33,511 bases of DNA. Source: Phoronis australis. Lineage: Eukaryota > Phoronida > Phoronidae. Where the stretch lies: positions 118,911 through 152,421 of the forward strand of contig NMRA01000667.1 in the NCBI GenBank assembly GCA_002633005.1, written 5' to 3'. The notes beneath the pieces were generated by a model, which saw only the letters and a program-made list of their open reading frames with translations, was not told the DNA's origin and did no database searches. Below are positions 29,150 to 33,511 of the stretch, one piece after another (the first letter of the stretch is position 1; every line of letters begins with the position of its first letter). The position numbers were made by a program, and so were the translations under genes.

Positions 29150-29226
29150 CACAGGCGTCCTCAGCTTCTGATCGTCCCCAATACACTGTGTGTCTTGGGG
29201 ACGATCAGAAGCTGAGGACGCCTGTG
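29150..29226. mobile_element. 77-bp palindromic hAT-like MITE nested in copy 1
   Basis: Arms of 32 bp (29150-29181 and 29195-29226), starting CACAGGCGTCCTCAGCTTCT, are perfect inverted repeats around a 13-nt loop that itself forms an ACAC-TGT-GTGT mini-stem. ATTTGACC flanks it exactly on both sides (29142-29149 and 29227-29234), an 8-bp target duplication as produced by hAT (or P) transposases. Copy 2 has the uninterrupted single ATTTGACC at 31607-31614, proving insertion rather than loss. Confidence 0.93.
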
Positions 29227-29487
29227 ATTTGACCAAGCTTCAGTAAGTCATGTGGCGTGAGTGCTCACCAGCTCAGTGACTGACAAGTGGGGCGGAGCTT
29301 ATACCAGGACACTAGATATAATCTAACCCTGTCAACAAACATTGCGTAACCGGGCAATCGAGAGTGCTCTACCCGCCAGCTGATATTGATGTTGTAGCAA
29401 GGCCAAAAATAAAATAATTCTATTTTTGACCATCTGAAAGTTGGTGGTGAATTGGTGAACTAGCTCCTGTTCCGAATCTGAACCTGT

Positions 29488-29739
29488 TTGTCCATCTGCA
29501 AAAAAATTAAGCTGAGTGCGCCAAAATCTACCGAAGCCATCACTGCACTCAGCTTGAGGAGTCAGTGCAGAAATTTATGCGTGTGCAAGAGAAGTCGGAA
29601 AGGCGAGGTGGCTTGCGAGAGGACGCTGAGCGTCGACGTGGGTGGTGTTGCACGATTCAATGAGAGTGCATGCACGCGCTGTGAAGACACGCCGCGTGCG
29701 AGACAACTACATGCGTCAGAGTTGAGTTTTTGGAGATAA
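29488..29739 (+). other. Conserved open segment in transposon leader (copy 1)
   Basis: The frame from LCVCKRSRKGEVACERTLSV to ACTRCEDTPRARQLHA is nearly identical in copy 2 (31941-32094). The two copies share DNA identity of about 90%, so the shared frame may only reflect recent duplication. It is not a THAP or DDE motif; possibly leader sequence. Confidence 0.25.
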
Positions 29740-31085
29740 ACCGTGCTTCTGTGCTAGGAACGCGCCATGGAGAAACTATAGGCTGCCAAACTCAGGGGAT
29801 TTTTTAAGTTGCCGCCGGCCGTAACCCAACGAAGTAGAGAAATGACCTAGTGTTCAACATAACAAAATTTTTTTCGTGCATAGATTCAAACGTATCCCTG
29901 AATTAAAACTCATGATATTATATGATTTTAGTGGAAAGCAATATAAGAAACTTTGGTAACTTAAGAATGTCACCCAAGCGACGCTATTTGTGCGGAAAGT
30001 GCTATTTTCTCATCCCTAAGTCCATTCGGTCAAAATGTTGGCGGTACAGGCACGTGAAAATGTTGAACCATTACGATGAAAGTAGTTCTTTATCCTCGTA
30101 GCCAATATTGTCATGTAGACAGTAACGCGGCGATTTGACATAACACACATATTGGTTGATGAAGAGATGGTAACTACATATAATATTGGAATACTAACAA
30201 ATAGGTCTATGTAATACAGTTAGAGAGACTTTTACAACTCTGAGTGGAGAGTTCAGATGAGTCGTATAAACAATCAACACATGGTTTTAATGATGTGTGG
30301 TCGACACACCAGTACAGCAGACAATAGATCAACGCTAAGCTCCGCCCACGTGACAGCCATATTTGTTTTGGTCGTCTGTCGTGATCCACAAGTTCGCAAA
30401 AATGATTAAAATTGCGCTATAAAAACAAACAGGTATGTCACATTTTCTAAACATGAAGTAAATATCAGCTTTATTTCTGGTACATCAATAAAAATTGGAA
30501 CAGAATGACCGCGCATTCTGAACGAATTTTGACTTCGAGTAACAATCGAATCCCGCTTAACTTCAAAGCCGTTTTTCTCGGCTCGTGATTTCACGTTAGT
30601 GACAAGATTCTCGGGCCTATTTTTCCGCATTACGTGGGTCAATTTTTACGAAATTTGCAAATTCGAAATCCTCTAGGACCAAAGCAAAATCGCGTGTCAG
30701 GGTTTTTTGATACATAGACCAGATTTTTAGTTATTAGACGGAAAGTGACCAAATGACAGAAAGTGGCGTGCTTGCCCCAACTCACACGCAAAAAACCCAG
30801 AGAATCAAGATCATAATGATTTTGTACATATATTTGATATGTATAAGTAGAATATTGCGTAAAGAAACAGTTGATGATAATGCCTGTGCACTTTGAAAAA
30901 AAATTCGAGGTAAAATTGGATTTTTTGAAAAATAAAAAATACGTTTTTAAAAAAAAAACGAACTACAATAAAACTTTTTTTTGATTTTTGTCACTTTCAG
31001 AGTCATTTCTAACTAGTTAAAACCCCCTTTATACTTATTTTAGATAGGAACCTAGAGATTTGACCAGTGTATACACCTACCTTAA

Positions 31086-31470
31086 CATGTCCATGCACGT
31101 TATAAGCTCCCGTAAGTACCGTGAAAGTTAACTAGTGGCAGCATATACTGATATACTGCTATTCATTGTCATTGAAAAATACACTGGCTCACTTGTCACT
31201 TGTACTACTAACAGTAGTTAGGAGCATAAAGATACAATCAATAGTCCTAAGCACACAATCATTAACCAGTCTTCCAATACTTTTATAATGACTGACATTA
31301 TCACATTTGGCGGCCGTGCCATTCAGCGGTGCCTTTGACTACCATCGAACAGTCGTATGAAGTATTCAGTTATTTTGGAGAGTGTTTGTTGCTGTGAAAT
31401 TAGTATTATACCCACTCATTTGTAAAATCAACAAGATATAACCTCACCCTTTTGTGAGTTGGTACAGTTC
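31086..31470. other. Unique spacer between the two transposon copies
   Basis: About 390 bp of AT-rich sequence separating the TTAA at 31082-31085 from the TTAA at 31471-31474. No gene or repeat found. Confidence 0.5.
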
Positions 31471-32312
31471 TTAAGGTTGGTGGATACACAAAAATACTTT
31501 TGGCTGTTTTTTACTTATATCATCCTAATCTTCAATTCTTCATGAACAGTATACTGAAGAAAAATAAAACCATTCTGAAAATCCAAAGTTGTTTTTTTTA
31601 AATTATATTTGACCAAGCTTCAGTAAGTCATATGGCTTGAGTGCTCACCAGCTCAGTGACTGACAAGTGGGGCGGAGCTTACCAGGACACTAGCTCTAAT
31701 CTAACCCTGTCAACAAACGTTGCGTAAACGGGCAATCGAGCGTGCTGTACCCACCAGCTGATATTAATGTTGTAGCAAGGCCAAAAATAAAATAATTCTA
31801 TTTTGACCATGTGAAAGTTGGTGGTGAAGTGGTGAACTAGCTCCTGTTCCGAACCTGAGACTGTTTGTCCATCTTCAAAAAATTAAGTTGAGTACGCCAA
31901 GTTCTACCGAAGCCATCACTGCACTCAGCTTGAGGAGTCAGTGCAGAAATTGTGCGTGTGCAAGAGAAGTCGGATAGGCTTGGTGGCTTGTGAGAGGACG
32001 CTGAGCGTCGACGTGGGTGGTGTTGCACGATTAGATGAGAGTGCATGCACGCGTTGTGAAGACACGCCGCGTGCGAGACAACTACATGCCGTCAGAGTAG
32101 CGTTTTTGGAGATAAACCGTGCTTCTGTGCTAGGAATGCGCCATGGGGAAACTAGGCTGCCAAACTCAGGGGATTTTTTAAGTTGCCGCCGGCCGTAACC
32201 CAAAGAATTAGAGAAATGACCTAGTGTTCAACATAACAAAATTGTTTTCGTGCATGGATTCAAACGTATCGCTGAATTAAAAATCATGATATAATACGGT
32301 TTTAGNAAATGA

Positions 32313-32459
32313 CTGTCGAGTCAGCCATCTGTCGAAGCCGAAATATGCTCCGACCATTTTGAGGACGGCTGCTTTGACGACAAACACATCATGAAGGTTG
32401 AAGCTGGTCTTATAAAAAGGAAAGTTACCTTGAGAATTTTGATGTCTAATAATTCATGA
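32313..32459 (+). pseudogene. THAP zinc-finger C-terminal half, transposase exon
   Basis: Open for 48 codons: PSVEAEICSDHFEDGCFDDK followed by HIMKVEAGLIKRKVTLRIL and a TGA. The C-S-D-H-F-E-x-x-C-F signature is the zinc-binding Cys-x2-His half of the THAP domain (C2CH) with the conserved Phe. The N-terminal Cys-x2-4-Cys half is not found in the upstream leader. An in-frame TGA sits at 32310-32312, only two codons after the acceptor-like TTTTAG, next to an ambiguous N at 32306. The conserved closing AVPxxF box is also absent. It therefore looks broken or is an exon whose true acceptor lies within 32313-32330. Confidence 0.72.
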
Positions 32460-32874
32460 CGCTTTCGCAGGGCCTGAACAATAACAATCTTTTTTCACAA
32501 TCACCGTAGTTCTCAAGTGTTTAAAATCTGTTGTTTTTCCGTGAAAGATTTAGTTATAAATGGATCAGTAAAACTAAAAGCCACAACAAATAAAGCTGAT
32601 CCCAAAAGATGCATGTATTTTGAAAAGAATGCAGAATATGAATAAAGTAAAACACGATGGTAACTCAATTCCAAGGTTTTGATTATTAAAGTAGTCTGTT
32701 TCAAAAAAAGGATTAAAATCTAGTTTTGGCATTTGCTTGAAGGTTATAAAAGAAGGCGAAAACTTGCAATTAGATATCATCGTGTTTTACTTTAATCATG
32801 GACAACTCTGGATTCAAAATGTTTGTTTTTACTTTTGAATTGCCGCTGTTGTGCTTTTCAGAGTATGTAAATGA

Positions 32875-33069
32875 AAGGAGAACACCTTCCACTTAGTGCG
32901 GAACAAAAGAGAAGCTGGTGATCTTGAAATTCGCTTAGAAATTGATGCCCCTCCAATGCCGGCTGCTGGTGCTCAAGATGTGTCCAAGGAGGATGCCGTG
33001 GCACAGATCAATTCAGACTTGGTGCTTTGTCAATGGACAGCACTGGAATTTCTTTCCGTCACATATTAA
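32875..33069 (+). pseudogene. Possible further transposase exon fragment
   Basis: Open for 64 codons, LVRNKREAGDLEIRLEIDAP, then PMPAAGAQDVSKEDAVAQIN and DLVLCQWTALEFLSVTY before TAA. The acidic Ala/Pro linker style resembles the region after a THAP domain. As with the THAP exon, an in-frame TGA lies just after the good acceptor TGTGCTTTTCAG (32861), so it is decayed or mis-phased. No catalytic motif is visible. Confidence 0.28.
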
Positions 33070-33238
33070 ACAGTTACTACCAATGTTTTAGATCAAAGTT
33101 TTGATAGTGGTACAGATAGCAACGCCAGAGTGTTTATTGTACCAGTAGTGGAAATTGTGAAAAGCTTTTGTGTGTGGTATTTGGCTGTCCCAACTGTATA
33201 GTCAAACCCAGTGATATACTATGTTCTTATATTGAAAC

Positions 33239-33385
33239 TAGTAGCAGATTTAGAGGGTGGCCATGGCCCCCCAAAATTCTCCCAGATTCCATTTGACTGT
33301 TTGGGGGTGCAAATGTCTGACGGGAAAATCCTGGCTAATACCCTGCCCTGGCCCCCCCTAACTCAAAATCCTGGATCCGCACCTG
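33239..33385 (+). mobile_element. hAT5-like MITE, copy 3 (147 bp)
   Basis: Begins TAGTAGCAGATTTA (terminal C mutated to T) and ends GGATCCGCACCTG. GAAAC occurs immediately outside both ends (33234-33238 and 33386-33390), an exact 5-bp target duplication. The internal AAAATCCTGGCTAATACCCT and AACTCAAAATCCTGGATCCG blocks match copy 2 in the same orientation. Confidence 0.9.
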
Positions 33386-33511
33386 GAAACATTTCAATAG
33401 TTCTTCAATACAATGACTATAAATATTGCGGCATAGCTTTTTTAAGTATATTTGATTTGCACTAAACTGTTGCTGTCCCATACAGTGGGTCGGTAAAGGA
33501 AGACTTTCTTA

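Larger units (their letters stand above)
29007..31081 (+). mobile_element. Kolobok-like transposon, copy 1 (2.08 kb, both ends present)
   Basis: The left terminus GGTAGGTGGATACAC follows TTAA at 29003-29006, and the right terminus GTGTATACACCTACC precedes TTAA at 31082-31085. The TIRs agree over 15 bp with one mismatch, flanked by the TTAA duplication. The first ~930 bp (including the nested 77-bp insertion) is about 90% identical to the start of copy 2 at 31475. Homology stops at a splice-acceptor-like TTTTAG (29932). Inside, a short ATG frame (MSPKRRYLCGKCYFLIPKSI, near 29968) ends after about 45 codons and is not recognisable. TTAA duplications together with the THAP exon in copy 2 point to the Kolobok superfamily. 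No intact transposase. Confidence 0.75.
31475..33511 (+). mobile_element. Kolobok-like transposon, copy 2 (right end outside window)
   Basis: TTAA at 31471-31474 precedes the left terminus GGTTGGTGGATACAC. The following ~830 bp matches copy 1 and ends at the acceptor-like ACGGTTTTAG (32305), after which copy 2 has its own sequence including a THAP-domain exon. No matching right terminus occurs before the window ends, so the element is larger than 2 kb or lost its right end. The MITE at 33239-33385 would be nested if the element continues that far. Confidence 0.65.

Noticed and set aside
31941-32198. Cys/Arg-rich frame in transposon copy 2 as a toxin-like or zinc-finger peptide
   Set aside because: Conservation with copy 1 is at the DNA level throughout the leader, not specific to this frame, and no signal peptide or known cysteine framework is present.

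Overview
The window is nuclear DNA of an animal, most likely a marine invertebrate; I cannot name the species. The evidence is eukaryotic: short exons bounded by GT..AG (once GC..AG) splice sites, microsatellites, an RTE-type LINE, a THAP-domain (Kolobok-like) transposon and many small inverted-repeat elements. There are no bacterial operons, ribosome binding sites or phage genes. The AT-rich base composition, single N calls and a run of about 250 N at 19079-19331 indicate a draft assembly.

Layout. 1-6900 is transposon-rich intergenic DNA: a decayed transposase fragment, two copies of a 143-147 bp MITE with 5-bp target duplications, a palindromic AT-rich element, a 516-bp terminal-inverted-repeat element, two microsatellites and a degenerate tandem repeat. 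7000-16027 holds the only well supported host gene. It has at least eight plus-strand exons encoding a secreted protein of about 490 residues: signal peptide, acidic low-complexity segment, a short collagen-like Gly-Lys-Glu tract, then cysteine-free helical segments on a series of symmetric phase-1 exons. I recognise no family. Its large intron 2 carries a 0.6-kb inverted-repeat element.

16100-23000 is mostly non-coding, with a tRNA-like remnant, a foldback element, a gapped long inverted-repeat element, a two-unit tandem repeat and a MITE whose sister lies at 24818. 22800-23370 contains two mutually exclusive weak gene models on opposite strands, next to a 5'-truncated RTE LINE (23376-24665, minus). 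On the minus strand at 27794-26907 is a candidate two-exon gene for an 81-residue, very basic protein with a signal-like N-terminus and an NRF1-like palindrome just upstream. At 28058-28843 a 49-bp motif occurs twice in inverted orientation.

29007-33511 holds two related TTAA-flanked transposons. The first is bounded at both ends. The second runs out of the window and carries the C-terminal half of a THAP zinc finger. Inside the first is a 77-bp near-perfect palindrome with an exact 8-bp target duplication, and the second copy preserves the empty site. A third copy of the 5-bp-TSD MITE lies at 33239-33385.

The host gene and the transposons do not form one functional system. The candidate new biology is the secreted collagen-like/helical protein. 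The rest is mainly a record of transposon invasion, much of it datable by nesting and target duplications.
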